NCBI GenBank assembly: GCA_015057115.1 | Contig: SVEZ01000002.1 | Location: forward strand, 62,001 to 126,000 | Length of the DNA stretch: 64,000 nucleotides | Reading direction: 5' to 3' | Source: Lachnospiraceae bacterium | GTDB lineage: Bacteria; Bacillota; Clostridia; Lachnospirales; Lachnospiraceae | Part shown: piece after piece, positions 16,026 through 25,280 of the stretch | How positions within the stretch are numbered: the first letter of the stretch is position 1 | Layout of the letters: each line of letters starts with the position of its first letter | Program-made: the position numbers and the translations under genes | Notes under the pieces: generated by a model | What the model saw: only the letters and a program-made list of their open reading frames with translations | The model's database searches: none | What the model was told of the DNA's origin: nothing

Positions 16026-18743
16026 GTGTCAAAGATCAGAGTACATGAATTAGCCAAAGAGCTAAATGTAAATAACAAAGAGATTATGAGCTTCCTGCAA
16101 GAAAAGAATATTGAAGCAAAAAGTACATTGAGTGCCATTGAAGATGCAGTGGCAGATGAAATAAGAAATAAATTCGGAAGAAAGAAGACAGAAGATTTGA
16201 ACGAAAAGAAAAAAGAACAGCCGGTAGAGGCAAAGGCAGCCACAAAGACGGAGGCAAAGCCTGAAGAGCATAAAAAGAAAGCAAGTATTTCAGCGGTATA
16301 TAACCCACAGTATGGTAAAAATCCGGCAATGCGCAATGGACAGAGAAAGACCATGAGCGGAGTTGGTGATAAAGCAGCTGCAGAAAGAAGAAAAGCAGCA
16401 CCTAACGGTGAAAGACGTCCGAATCCAAACCATCCGGAAAAAGCGCGTCCACAGGGTAAGCCCATGCAGCCACGTCCTAGTGCAGAACATGTGGCTGAGA
16501 AACCAAATATGGCTACCGAACGTCCCGAGAAGCAGCATGTAACACAGGAACGTGTTGAAAAACCACGCATGAATGCAGAACGTTCTGAAAGAACAGAAAG
16601 ACCGAAGAGTCAGGGCGCCCCGCAGCAGGGTGGAAACGGTGACAAGAGACCTAATGGTGACAGACCGAGATTCAATAAGGACGGAAATAATAAACCATTT
16701 CGTAAAGATGATCGTCGCGGGGGTCAGGGCGGTAATCAGAACAGAGATAATAACCGTGATGATCGCAATAAGCGTAGTCGCTTGGACGGTGAAATCAATC
16801 GTATGAACCGTAATTCTGAAGCTGTAGCAGAAGAAAAGCCAAAGGATAGAGAGAACAAGCGCTTTAAGAGCAAACCACAGAAGAACGGATATCAGAATCA
16901 GAAAGAAAAACGTCCGGAGAACTTCTTCCAGCTTGAAAAAGTTACTAAGAAGAAGAATCACCAGCCGAAGCCACAGGAAGATAAGAATGAGATTAAGACT
17001 ATTGTAATTCCTGAGACTTTAACAATTCGTGATTTGGCAGATAAGATGAAACGTCAGCCATCCGAGATTGTAAAGAAGCTGTTCTTACAGGGTAAAGTAG
17101 TTACAGTAAACCAGGATGTGGATTTTGAAACCGCAGAAGAGATTGCACTGGAATTCAACTGTATTTGTGAAAAAGAAGAAAAGGTGGACGTTATTGCAGA
17201 GCTTCTTCATGAGGAAGAAGAGGATGAAAGCTTAATGACTTCCAGACCACCTGTAGTCTGTGTAATGGGTCACGTTGACCATGGTAAAACATCCCTTTTG
17301 GATGCAATCCGAGACAGCCACGTTATTGACCGTGAGGCAGGCGGTATTACTCAGCATATCGGTGCTTCTGTAGTTGAAAGCAACGGACAGAGAATTACTT
17401 TCCTTGATACACCGGGACACGAGGCATTTACCGCAATGCGTATGCGTGGTGCAAGCTCTACAGATATTGCAATCCTTGTTGTTGCAGCTGACGACGGTGT
17501 TATGCCACAGACTGTTGAGGCTATTAACCACGCGAAAGCTGCCGGCATTGAAATTATTGTTGCAATCAATAAAATTGATAAGCCAAGTGCAAATATCGAT
17601 AAAGTAAAACAGGAACTTTCCGAGTACGAATTAATTCCGGAAGACTGGGGTGGAAGCACCATCTTCTGTCCGGTATCCGCTCATACTCACGAAGGTATCG
17701 ATAACCTGTTGGAAATGATTCTTCTTACAGCAGAGGTATTGGAATTAAAAGCAAATAAGAACCGTAAGGCAAGAGGTCTTATTATCGAGGCGAAATTAGA
17801 TAAAGGTCGTGGAGTTGTGGCAACACTTTTGGTACAGAAGGGTACACTTCATGTAGGAGATCCGATTGCCGCAGGTAGCAGCTTTGGTAAAGTCCGTGCC
17901 ATGACAGATTCCAAGGGACGCCGCGTAAAAGAGGCAGGACCCTCCATGCCGGTGGAAATCATTGGATTAAACGAAGCACCGGGTGCCGGAGATATTTTTG
18001 TGGCTATGGATTCCGATAAGGAAGCAAGATCCTTTGCAGAGACCTTTATCTCTGAAAGCAAGGAACGTCTGGTAGAAGAGACCAAGGCAAAGATGTCCTT
18101 AGACGATTTGTTCTCTCAGATTCAGGCAGGAAACTTAAAGGAATTAAACTTAATCGTCAAGGCCGATGTACAGGGATCTGTGGAAGCAGTAAAACAGAGT
18201 CTTGTAAAATTGTCCAACGAAGAAGTAGTTGTAAAAGTTATTCATGGTGGTGTAGGTGCCATCAACGAATCCGACGTAATTTTAGCATCTGCATCTAACG
18301 CTATTATTATCGGATTTAACATCCGTCCGGATGCAGTTGCCAAGGCAACAGCAGATCGAGAAGGTGTTGATATCCGCTTGTATAAGGTTATCTACAATGC
18401 TATTGAAGACGTGGAAGCTGCTATGAAGGGTATGTTAGATCCGATTTTCGAGGAGCAGGTAATCGGTCATGCAGAAATCCGTCAGATTTTCAAGGCTTCC
18501 GGCATTGGAAATATTGCGGGATCCTATGTGCTTGACGGACGATTCCAGAGAGGATGTTCTGTACGTATTACCCGTGAGGGCGAGCAGATCTTCGAAGGAC
18601 CGTTAGCATCCCTGAAACGATTCAAAGACGATGTTAAGGAAGTAAAAGCCGGCTTTGAATGTGGTCTTGTATTTGAAGGATTCGGTCAGATTCAGGAAAT
18701 GGATCAGGTTGAAGCTTATATTATGGTGGAGGTACCACGATAA
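16026..18743 (+). CDS. infB: Translation initiation factor IF-2
   Basis: IF-2 is the GTPase that brings initiator tRNA to the ribosome. It starts with GTG after GGAGG. Residues 1-55 hold the IF2_N domain ([12 protein letters not shown]), followed by a ~260-residue disordered stretch rich in Arg, Asn, Asp and Lys. A second IF2_N copy ([21 protein letters not shown]) precedes the G domain with G1 GHVDHGKT, G3 DTPGHEAF and G4 NKID. Domains II, III and the C-terminal tRNA-binding domain complete a 905-residue protein. It sits after the L7Ae gene and directly abuts rbfA. Confidence 0.98.
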   Translation: MSKIRVHELAKELNVNNKEIMSFLQEKNIEAKSTLSAIEDAVADEIRNKFGRKKTEDLNEKKKEQPVEAKAATKTEAKPEEHKKKASISAVYNPQYGKNPAMRNGQRKTMSGVGDKAAAERRKAAPNGERRPNPNHPEKARPQGKPMQPRPSAEHVAEKPNMATERPEKQHVTQERVEKPRMNAERSERTERPKSQGAPQQGGNGDKRPNGDRPRFNKDGNNKPFRKDDRRGGQGGNQNRDNNRDDRNKRSRLDGEINRMNRNSEAVAEEKPKDRENKRFKSKPQKNGYQNQKEKRPENFFQLEKVTKKKNHQPKPQEDKNEIKTIVIPETLTIRDLADKMKRQPSEIVKKLFLQGKVVTVNQDVDFETAEEIALEFNCICEKEEKVDVIAELLHEEEEDESLMTSRPPVVCVMGHVDHGKTSLLDAIRDSHVIDREAGGITQHIGASVVESNGQRITFLDTPGHEAFTAMRMRGASSTDIAILVVAADDGVMPQTVEAINHAKAAGIEIIVAINKIDKPSANIDKVKQELSEYELIPEDWGGSTIFCPVSAHTHEGIDNLLEMILLTAEVLELKANKNRKARGLIIEAKLDKGRGVVATLLVQKGTLHVGDPIAAGSSFGKVRAMTDSKGRRVKEAGPSMPVEIIGLNEAPGAGDIFVAMDSDKEARSFAETFISESKERLVEETKAKMSLDDLFSQIQAGNLKELNLIVKADVQGSVEAVKQSLVKLSNEEVVVKVIHGGVGAINESDVILASASNAIIIGFNIRPDAVAKATADREGVDIRLYKVIYNAIEDVEAAMKGMLDPIFEEQVIGHAEIRQIFKASGIGNIAGSYVLDGRFQRGCSVRITREGEQIFEGPLASLKRFKDDVKEVKAGFECGLVFEGFGQIQEMDQVEAYIMVEVPR

Positions 18744-19121
18744 ATGAGAAAAAACAGTATTAAAAACACCCGGATCAACGAAGAGGTGCTTCATGAATTA
18801 TCCAACATTATTCGTGGGGAAATCAAGGATCCGAGAATCAATGAATTTACCAGTGTTGTGGCCGTAGAGGTTGCACCTGATTTAAAAACCTGTAAAGCCT
18901 ATATCAGTGTCCTGGGGGATGAAAAATCCCAGCAGGATACACTGGCAGGTTTAAAAAGTGCTCAGGGATTTATTAAGACCATGCTTGCAAAACGCATTAA
19001 CTTAAGAAATACCCCGAGTATAACCTTTATCATGGATCAGTCCATCGAGTATGGTGTAAATATGTCCCATAAAATCGATGAACTGTCCAAGTCCATGCAC
19101 GAGAATGAGGAAGAAGCATAA
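18744..19121 (+). CDS. rbfA: Ribosome-binding factor A
   Basis: A 125-residue KH-like factor for late 30S maturation. Recognisable parts are the N-terminal RINEEVLHELSNIIRGEIKDPR, the core KAYISVLGD and the C-terminal RNTPSITFIMDQSIEYG. The ATG follows the infB stop codon without a gap, so translation is coupled. Confidence 0.97.
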   Translation: MRKNSIKNTRINEEVLHELSNIIRGEIKDPRINEFTSVVAVEVAPDLKTCKAYISVLGDEKSQQDTLAGLKSAQGFIKTMLAKRINLRNTPSITFIMDQSIEYGVNMSHKIDELSKSMHENEEEA

Positions 19122-19122
19122 A

Positions 19123-20082
19123 ATGATAGATATCATGAAACTGGCTGAAGAAGCTGACACAATTGGAATTTCCGGACATATTCATCCGGATGGCGACTGT
19201 GTCGGCTCCACGCTGGGGTTATATAATTTTTTGAAGGATACATATCCGAATAAAAGCATCAGACTCTATTTAGAGGAGATTCCGGAAGTCTTTTCTTTCT
19301 TACAAAGATCCGAAGAAATCTGTTATGAAAAAACAGATATAACCTTTGATTTATATTTCGCATTGGATTGCGGCGATGAAAAGCGTCTAGGGGATTTTGC
19401 AGAACAGTTTTTGTCTGCAAGAACCACAGTATGTATTGATCATCACAAGAGTAATCTTGCGTTTGCGCAGGAAAATTTTATTGTACCGGACAGTAGTTCG
19501 ACTTGTGAGTTGATTTATCGAGTATTGCCGAAGGATAAAATGACGAAAGAAATAGCGGAATGTCTGTATACCGGTTTGGTACATGATACCGGCGTGTTCC
19601 AGTATTCCTGCACTTCAAGACACACTATGGAAGCTGCCGGATTTTTAATGGAGCAGGGTATTGATTACAGCCGGATTGTAGATGCTACGTATTATGAGAA
19701 AACCTTTGCTCAAAATCAGATTCTTGCAAAGGCTGTATTAAAAGCAAACCTTCATAAAGGAGGCAGAGTGATTTCTTCATATTTAACTGCAGCTGATATG
19801 AAAGATTACGGTGTAAGTACAAAAGACTTAGATGGAATTGTGAACCAACTTCGCATTACAAAAGGTGTGGAAACAGCAATATTCTTATATGAAAGTGCAC
19901 CAAATGAGTATAAGGTTAGTATGCGCAGCAAACGTATAGTAGATGTTGCGGATATTGCCGTAAAATTTGGTGGAGGCGGGCATGCCCGTGCCGCAGGTGT
20001 AACCATGACAGGAGAGCCTGAGGACATCCTTCAGACAATTTTAAAAGAAATACCGGATATAAAGGATGGAAAGACATGTTAG
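19123..20082 (+). CDS. nrnA: DHH/DHHA1 phosphoesterase, NrnA-like
   Basis: A 319-residue bifunctional oligoribonuclease and pAp phosphatase type enzyme. The DHH domain includes GHIHPDGDCVGSTLGL near residue 20, ALDCGD, and the DHH-equivalent IDHHKSN; the DHHA1 end has GGGGHARAAG. Family members degrade RNA fragments of a few nucleotides and dephosphorylate 3'-phosphoadenosine-5'-phosphate. It begins one base after the rbfA stop; the ORF-track start is inside rbfA and unsupported. Its place between rbfA and truB is the usual one. Confidence 0.93.
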   Translation: MIDIMKLAEEADTIGISGHIHPDGDCVGSTLGLYNFLKDTYPNKSIRLYLEEIPEVFSFLQRSEEICYEKTDITFDLYFALDCGDEKRLGDFAEQFLSARTTVCIDHHKSNLAFAQENFIVPDSSSTCELIYRVLPKDKMTKEIAECLYTGLVHDTGVFQYSCTSRHTMEAAGFLMEQGIDYSRIVDATYYEKTFAQNQILAKAVLKANLHKGGRVISSYLTAADMKDYGVSTKDLDGIVNQLRITKGVETAIFLYESAPNEYKVSMRSKRIVDVADIAVKFGGGGHARAAGVTMTGEPEDILQTILKEIPDIKDGKTC

Positions 20083-20981
20083 ATGGCATCATTGTGATTG
20101 ATAAAGAACCGGGGTATACTTCCCATGATGTAGTTGCAAAAATGCGTGGAATCTGTGGTCAGAAAAAGGTGGGGCACACCGGAACATTGGATCCGGACGC
20201 CACCGGCGTCTTACCCATTTGCCTTGGAAAAGGAACAAAGGTAAGTGGCTTGTTAACGGATTCCGATAAGGTATATGAAGCTGAATTGGTTTTGGGAATT
20301 ACCACAGACACCCTGGATCTTTCGGGAAAAATTCTTTCTGAGAGGGAAGTTGATTTTCTGGAGGAGGAAGTTAAAGAAGCCATATATTCGTTTGTGGGTG
20401 AAATTTTCCAGATTCCGCCAATGTATAGTGCGTTGAAAGTAAACGGTCAGAAGCTTTGTGACCTTGCAAGACAGGGGATTGAAGTGGAGCGTAAACCGCG
20501 GAAGGTTAAAATTTATTCCATAGACATTCTTTCCATGGAGCTTCCTAAGGTTATTATTCGTGTTGCTTGTTCCAAAGGGACCTATATTCGAACTCTTTGT
20601 CAGGATATTGGAGACAAGCTTGGTTGCGGAGGTGCAATGGGTAGTTTACGTCGAATTCGTGCAGCCGGTTTTACTCTGGAACATGCAATTACATTGACTG
20701 AATTGCAAAAAGCCAAGGATGCAGGGCACTTAACCGATTATTTACATCCTGTGGAAGAAGTATATTCCGTTTATCCGAGAGTAACGGCTAAAAGTATAGC
20801 AGACAAGCTTTTACAGAACGGGAATGTGGTTCCTGCCGGTTGGATGGAGAAACCGGCAAGTACTGTTCAGATGGTTCGTATGTATAATCATCAAGGAGAT
20901 TTTATCGGTATTTTTTCATACAAAGAAGAAACAAAGGAATATCGTCCGGTAAAAATGTTTTATTGCAAAAACGAGGGATAA
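20076..20981 (+). CDS. truB: tRNA pseudouridine(55) synthase TruB
   Basis: TruB makes pseudouridine 55 in the T loop of tRNAs. The catalytic motif is GTLDPDATGVLP (Asp nucleophile), preceded by GHTG; further family motifs are YEAELVLG, QIPPMYSALKVNG and CSKGTYIRTLCQDIG. The ~301-residue length includes a C-terminal PUA-like extension. The start overlaps the nrnA end by 7 bases. Confidence 0.97.
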   Translation: MLDGIIVIDKEPGYTSHDVVAKMRGICGQKKVGHTGTLDPDATGVLPICLGKGTKVSGLLTDSDKVYEAELVLGITTDTLDLSGKILSEREVDFLEEEVKEAIYSFVGEIFQIPPMYSALKVNGQKLCDLARQGIEVERKPRKVKIYSIDILSMELPKVIIRVACSKGTYIRTLCQDIGDKLGCGGAMGSLRRIRAAGFTLEHAITLTELQKAKDAGHLTDYLHPVEEVYSVYPRVTAKSIADKLLQNGNVVPAGWMEKPASTVQMVRMYNHQGDFIGIFSYKEETKEYRPVKMFYCKNEG

Positions 20982-20986
20982 GCTTT

Positions 20987-21919
20987 ATGAAATGTTTTAG
21001 AAATACAACAGATATCTATATTGAAGAAGATACAGTTATAACTCTCGGCAAATTTGACGGCCTACATAGCGGTCATCGGGTTTTGGTGGAAGCTCTTCGT
21101 AAGGAAAAAGAGAAAACCGGTTTTAAAAGTGTGGTTTTCACCTTTTCCAGATTACCCAAAGAAAAGATTGAAAAGAAGAAACAACCGTTTTTACTTTCCA
21201 TGGAAGAAAAGGAAAGTCTTTTGGAAAAATCAGGAGTGGATTATGTAATCGAGTATCCCTTCACTGAGGAAGTGCGGCGAATGGAGGCTGAAGATTTCGT
21301 TGCTATGTTGGTTGAGAAACTTCATGTAAAAGTTTTTGTAATTGGTACGGATTTTTCCTTTGGATATGAAAAACGTGGAAACTATGGTCTTTTGCAATCC
21401 CTTTCCCAAAACTACGGTTTTCGTGTTCTTGCTTTTACCAAAAAGCAAAAACAGGGAGAGGATATCAGTAGTACAAGAATTCGAAATGCCATCTTAAACG
21501 GTGATATTCAAACTGCCAACGAATTACTGGGGTATCCTTACTTTTTTGAGGGTGAGGTACAAAACGGACGTAAAATCGGACGTACCATAGGGATTCCTAC
21601 GGTTAATCTTACGCCTCACGAAAGAAAGTTGCTTCCACCATTTGGAGTATACGCCAGCGAAACCGTTGTTGACGGTAAAACCTATTTATCCCTAAGTAAT
21701 ATTGGAAAAAAACCTACGGTGGGAGATGATAATCCGGTGGGCTTGGAAACTTATATTTTTGATTTTCATGAAGAAATATACGGAAAGCCTATTTGCGTGA
21801 AACTATTACAGTTTATTCGGGGTGAAAAAAAGTTTGAATCGGTGGAAGAATTAAAACAGCAGATTCAGTTGGATATTACAAAAATATTACAAACTGTTGA
21901 CAAAAAGGTTTCAGTGTGA
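20987..21919 (+). CDS. ribF: Bifunctional riboflavin kinase / FAD synthetase
   Basis: This enzyme phosphorylates riboflavin to FMN and adenylates FMN to FAD. The N-terminal nucleotidyltransferase shows GKFDGLHSGHR and the SSTRIR motif; the C-terminal flavokinase begins with GEVQNGRKIGRTIGIPTVNL and continues to LETYIFDF. The ATG at 20987 follows GAGGGATA; the ORF-track start overlaps truB. A strong promoter for the next gene is embedded in its last codons. Confidence 0.96.
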   Translation: MKCFRNTTDIYIEEDTVITLGKFDGLHSGHRVLVEALRKEKEKTGFKSVVFTFSRLPKEKIEKKKQPFLLSMEEKESLLEKSGVDYVIEYPFTEEVRRMEAEDFVAMLVEKLHVKVFVIGTDFSFGYEKRGNYGLLQSLSQNYGFRVLAFTKKQKQGEDISSTRIRNAILNGDIQTANELLGYPYFFEGEVQNGRKIGRTIGIPTVNLTPHERKLLPPFGVYASETVVDGKTYLSLSNIGKKPTVGDDNPVGLETYIFDFHEEIYGKPICVKLLQFIRGEKKFESVEELKQQIQLDITKILQTVDKKVSV

Positions 21920-21925
21920 TAATAT
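21897..21925 (+). promoter_or_regulatory. Promoter of the NlpC/P60 gene inside the ribF 3' end
   Basis: TTGACA, 17 bases, TAATAT with an extended TG before the -10. It starts the cell-wall hydrolase transcript independently of the ribF operon. Confidence 0.65.
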
Positions 21926-21975
21926 CGGTCATACAGGTTAGTTTTGTATGTTTAGTTTAAAGGAGTTTTAAGTTT

Positions 21976-23136
21976 ATGAAGCGTTCTATAACGAAAATTT
22001 TGTCAACAATTACCGTTACCTGTTTAAGTTTGTGCATAATTGGAGCCATGCCGAAGGAGGCAACCAGTGCCAATAATTCTGTAACAATTAAATTGGCCAA
22101 TGCCGGTGTGTGTTCCGCTTTATCTGTAAATCTCAAGAAAGAAGAGTCGGGAGTTTGTTCCGCAGTTTCTCAGAATCTGCAGGTCGCCAAATGCTCTGTG
22201 AAGGAGAAAGTTACCAAAACTTCTACAGCATCCAAAGCGGAAGCGTTGGTTGATAAGAAATATATCAGCAAGAATAAGGATGGAAAGATTACTGTCTGTG
22301 GATATGAAAATCTTGGTATAGTAAGAGTTGAGGATGGTAACCTGAATATTCGTAAAACTCCGGCCAAGGATGGTAAGATACTTGGAAAAATTACCAACAA
22401 TGCCGGATGCGAAGTTCTTAAGGAAAAAGATGGCTGGGTTAAGATCAAATCCGGTAAAGTAAAAGGTTGGGTAAGCAATGAATATCTGGTTACCGGTGAA
22501 ACCGCTTTAAAGAAAGTTAATAAAGCGGTTATGCATGTTGCTAAGGTTAAGACGGACAATCTTCGTGTTCGCTCCAAAGCATCTACCGATGCCAGAGTAA
22601 TTACCAAAGTTGCTAAAGGCGAGAAACTGGAAGTTGTCAAGGTGGTTGATGACTGGATTAAGGTAGAAATTAACGGTGGTGAAGGATATATCAGCGAAGA
22701 GTATGCGGATGTTTCCTATGCTTTGGATGAGGCTGCCACATTGAAAGAACTTTCTTCCGGAAAGGGCGGTGTTTCTGACACACGGACAAGTCTTGTTCAG
22801 TATGCCCTTCAGTTTGTTGGCGGAAGATATGTTTGGGGCGGAACCAGATTAGGACATGGTGTTGACTGCTCCGGATTTACCATGGGTGTATTTGCAAGAT
22901 ACGGTATTTATCTGCCGCATCATTCCGGTTCCCAGGCAGGTTGCGGAACAAGAATCTCTGCATCTGAAGCAAGACCGGGAGATTTGTTCTTCTATAGCCA
23001 CGGCGGAAGAATAGGACACGTTGCACTATACATCGGAAATGGACAGATTGTTCATGCACAGTCCGCAAGAACCGGTATTGTTATCAGTAATGCATTTTAC
23101 AGCAGTCCGGCGTGCGTCGTTCGTGTACTTCCGTAA
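21976..23136 (+). CDS. Secreted NlpC/P60 peptidase with two SH3b domains
   Basis: A 386-residue exported cell-wall hydrolase. A signal peptide covers residues 1-32 (basic start, hydrophobic ITVTCLSLCIIGAM). A cysteine-bearing segment follows (GVCSALSVNL, GVCSAVSQNL). Two bacterial SH3 domains occupy about residues 115-175 and 190-250 (GNLNIRKTP, DNLRVRSKA). The catalytic domain is at the end: nucleophile in DCSG, GDLFFYS, first His in HVALYIG and a further polar residue in VHAQS. Such enzymes cut D-glutamyl-diamino acid bonds in peptidoglycan. The gene has its own promoter and terminator and interrupts the usual ribF-rpsO order. Confidence 0.92.
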   Translation: MKRSITKILSTITVTCLSLCIIGAMPKEATSANNSVTIKLANAGVCSALSVNLKKEESGVCSAVSQNLQVAKCSVKEKVTKTSTASKAEALVDKKYISKNKDGKITVCGYENLGIVRVEDGNLNIRKTPAKDGKILGKITNNAGCEVLKEKDGWVKIKSGKVKGWVSNEYLVTGETALKKVNKAVMHVAKVKTDNLRVRSKASTDARVITKVAKGEKLEVVKVVDDWIKVEINGGEGYISEEYADVSYALDEAATLKELSSGKGGVSDTRTSLVQYALQFVGGRYVWGGTRLGHGVDCSGFTMGVFARYGIYLPHHSGSQAGCGTRISASEARPGDLFFYSHGGRIGHVALYIGNGQIVHAQSARTGIVISNAFYSSPACVVRVLP

Positions 23137-23155
23137 TGTAATGAAAATGAGAATC

Positions 23156-23189
23156 AGAGCTTGTAATCTTTCGATTGCAGGCTCTTTTT
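23156..23189 (+). terminator. Terminator of the NlpC/P60 gene
   Basis: A 13-base-pair stem with a TTTC loop and T tail. Its right arm contains the -35 box of the next gene. Confidence 0.85.
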
Positions 23190-23203
23190 ATTTGTGCTAA
23201 AAT
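23175..23203 (+). promoter_or_regulatory. Promoter of the chemoreceptor gene
   Basis: TTGCAG, 17 bases, TAAAAT with an extended TG; the -35 box overlaps the preceding terminator stem. Confidence 0.6.
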
Positions 23204-23234
23204 ATAAAAAAATGTTCATTATGGGAGGTTTATC

Positions 23235-24710
23235 GTGAACGAGCAGAGTAGAGTCAATAAGATCGTAATCACATGTTATGAAGCGTTGGTGTGTGTGCTG
23301 GCACTGGCATACATTCTGGAATTTGTGAAAGGTGCCAGAAGTATTCCGTACATTACCATGTTTTTGATTATTGACGTGGTTCCGGGAATTATTGCTGCAG
23401 TGATGTATAAGAAGAACAGTGCAGACAAGAATTTAGCAGCGGTTGCAGCCTATGCCTATGCTGTTCTTTATGTATTTGTAATCTTTACAACCACTTCACC
23501 CCTTGCATTTATTTATGCACTGGTATTGTTGCCGGCATTGCTGATTACCAATAATCATAGTGTGCTGCGAAACTTTTCCATTGTTCTGATTGTCTCCAAT
23601 ATTGGACTGGTAGTATTCCGTGGAGTGACAGATCTTTCATCTGTTCTTAAGAACAGTGCTAATTATGAAATTCAGATTCTTGGCATCTTATTGACTTGTA
23701 TTTTTTCTATCTGGGGAAGTGCAGTTGCATCGAAGATTAACAATGATAAGATTGACGATATTCGCGAGAAAGAACAGCTGGAAAAAGAAATTTTACATAA
23801 TGCCATTGGTGTTGTTAATCAGATTCAGCAGGAAATGGAAAAAATCGGTTCCAGAGTGGATAGCCTGACAGAAGCAGTTTCGGGAACAGCGGAATCCATG
23901 GTTCAGGTTAGTACAGGAACAACAAGTACCGCTGATTCTATTCAGACACAGATGGAAATGACCACGAAGATTCAAAGCACAATTGAAGAAGTAACCGGTT
24001 TGTCCGATAGCCTTCATACATTATCTGAGGATGCAGCGAAACAGATTAACGAAGGAAAGAAATGTGTACGGGAACTTTTAAGAAGTGCAGAAATCTCGAA
24101 GGATAATCGAGACACCGTTATTACTGAGATGGAATCCTTAACCAAGAAAACAGAAGAAGCCATTAACATTGTGGCATTAATTAATAACATTGCCAGTCAG
24201 ACAAACCTTCTTGCATTAAATGCATCCATCGAGGCTGCAAGAGCAGGAGATGCGGGACGCGGATTTGCGGTAGTTGCAACAGAGATTACAGAACTTGCTA
24301 ACCAGACCCGTAGTGCAACAGAAGAAATTGAACATATTATTGATGAATTGAAGGAATCATCTGCTGCAGCGGCAACCAGTGTTCAGCAGATGACAGAGCA
24401 GTCTGATCATCAGGAAGAACTTATTAACAACATGCAGGAACAGTTTGATGGTATCAGCAACAGTGTAGATGGTGTTAATTCCAATGCCAACAGCCAGAGC
24501 GCACAGATGCGTGAACTGGAGAAACATAATCAGACCATCGTGGACGATATTACCAATATTTCTTCCATTTCTCAGGAAGTATCTGCAAATGTGGATTACA
24601 CCAGAGAACTAACGGATCAGAACCGTACCACCACAAATGACGTGCAGAGCAGTATGCAGGTTATTTTACGGGTATTAAATGATTTTAAAGCAAAATATGC
24701 CAAAAAATAA
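23235..24710 (+). CDS. Methyl-accepting chemotaxis-type receptor with six-helix membrane domain
   Basis: A 491-residue receptor. Residues 1-175 are hydrophobic and appear to form about six membrane helices with almost no external loop. There is no clear extracytoplasmic ligand domain and no obvious HAMP. The cytoplasmic part is a long coiled coil with the conserved tip [23 protein letters not shown] that contacts CheW and CheA. Start is GTG, 7 bases after GGAGG. It has its own promoter. A cheR gene lies 20 kb downstream, so chemotaxis is plausible, though a non-motility role cannot be excluded. The membrane part may sense a lipid-soluble or redox signal; that is speculation. Confidence 0.88.
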   Translation: MNEQSRVNKIVITCYEALVCVLALAYILEFVKGARSIPYITMFLIIDVVPGIIAAVMYKKNSADKNLAAVAAYAYAVLYVFVIFTTTSPLAFIYALVLLPALLITNNHSVLRNFSIVLIVSNIGLVVFRGVTDLSSVLKNSANYEIQILGILLTCIFSIWGSAVASKINNDKIDDIREKEQLEKEILHNAIGVVNQIQQEMEKIGSRVDSLTEAVSGTAESMVQVSTGTTSTADSIQTQMEMTTKIQSTIEEVTGLSDSLHTLSEDAAKQINEGKKCVRELLRSAEISKDNRDTVITEMESLTKKTEEAINIVALINNIASQTNLLALNASIEAARAGDAGRGFAVVATEITELANQTRSATEEIEHIIDELKESSAAAATSVQQMTEQSDHQEELINNMQEQFDGISNSVDGVNSNANSQSAQMRELEKHNQTIVDDITNISSISQEVSANVDYTRELTDQNRTTTNDVQSSMQVILRVLNDFKAKYAKK

Positions 24711-24711
24711 G

Positions 24712-24740
24712 TTTACAAGTACCATTTTTTATGATATTAT
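24712..24740 (+). promoter_or_regulatory. Promoter of rpsO
   Basis: TTTACA, 17 bases, TATTAT directly after the chemoreceptor stop codon. Confidence 0.6.
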
Positions 24741-24762
24741 ATTTGGGTATGAGACTTAACCC

Positions 24763-24779
24763 GTCCTCGGTTTAAGGAC
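24763..24779 (+). promoter_or_regulatory. Hairpin in the rpsO leader
   Basis: GTCCT / AGGAC stem in the ~85-base leader before rpsO. S15 regulates its own leader in several bacteria with differing structures; whether this one is such a site is unproven. Confidence 0.3.
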
Positions 24780-24837
24780 ACTCCGACCTTACACTGTGGA
24801 TTTGGGGGCTTTAAGGAAATTTTAAGGAGGTAGAACA

Positions 24838-25104
24838 ATGATTTCTAAAGAAAAGAAAACAGCCATTATCAACGAGTATGCAAGAACTGCAGGTGACACA
24901 GGTTCACCAGAGGTACAGGTAGCTATCCTTACCGCTAGAATTCAGGAGCTTACTGAGCATTTAAAAGTTAACCAGAAGGATCATCATTCCAGACGTGGTC
25001 TTTTAAAGATGGTAGGTCAGAGACGTAGATTATTAGCATACTTAAAGAACAAAGATATCGAGAGATATCGTGACTTAATTGCACGTTTAGGCATTAGAAA
25101 ATAA
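24838..25104 (+). CDS. rpsO: Small ribosomal subunit protein uS15
   Basis: An 88-residue protein of exact family length with [15 protein letters not shown] and the [21 protein letters not shown] signature. It binds 16S rRNA early in 30S assembly. AAGGAGG precedes the ATG. It is followed by pnp, as usual. Confidence 0.98.
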   Translation: MISKEKKTAIINEYARTAGDTGSPEVQVAILTARIQELTEHLKVNQKDHHSRRGLLKMVGQRRRLLAYLKNKDIERYRDLIARLGIRK

Positions 25105-25121
25105 TCTTTTTGCAAAACGGG

Positions 25122-25141
25122 GGGCGGATTTTTTTCCGCCC
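25122..25141 (+). other. Hairpin between rpsO and pnp
   Basis: GGGCGG / CCGCCC stem with a T-rich loop. The T run is in the loop rather than after the stem, so termination should be poor; it may be a processing or stability element in the rpsO-pnp transcript. The remaining bases up to pnp show no other clear element. Confidence 0.45.
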
Positions 25142-25280
25142 TATTGCTTTATGGAGTCACTTTTAACATCATGACAAAAATACTGCAGGGGATTGTTTTT
25201 TCCGAAGCCACTGAAGAGGATACAGGAAGCTGTATTTTGCTCAGTAGTTTCGGACACCCCCTTGCAAAGAAGGAGGAAGT

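Noticed and set aside
15998-16961. Long minus-strand ORFs opposite infB (15998..16570 and 16290..16961)
   Set aside because: They mirror the repetitive Arg/Lys/Glu-rich linker of IF-2; composition (Phe, Ser, Cys) is typical of an antisense shadow.
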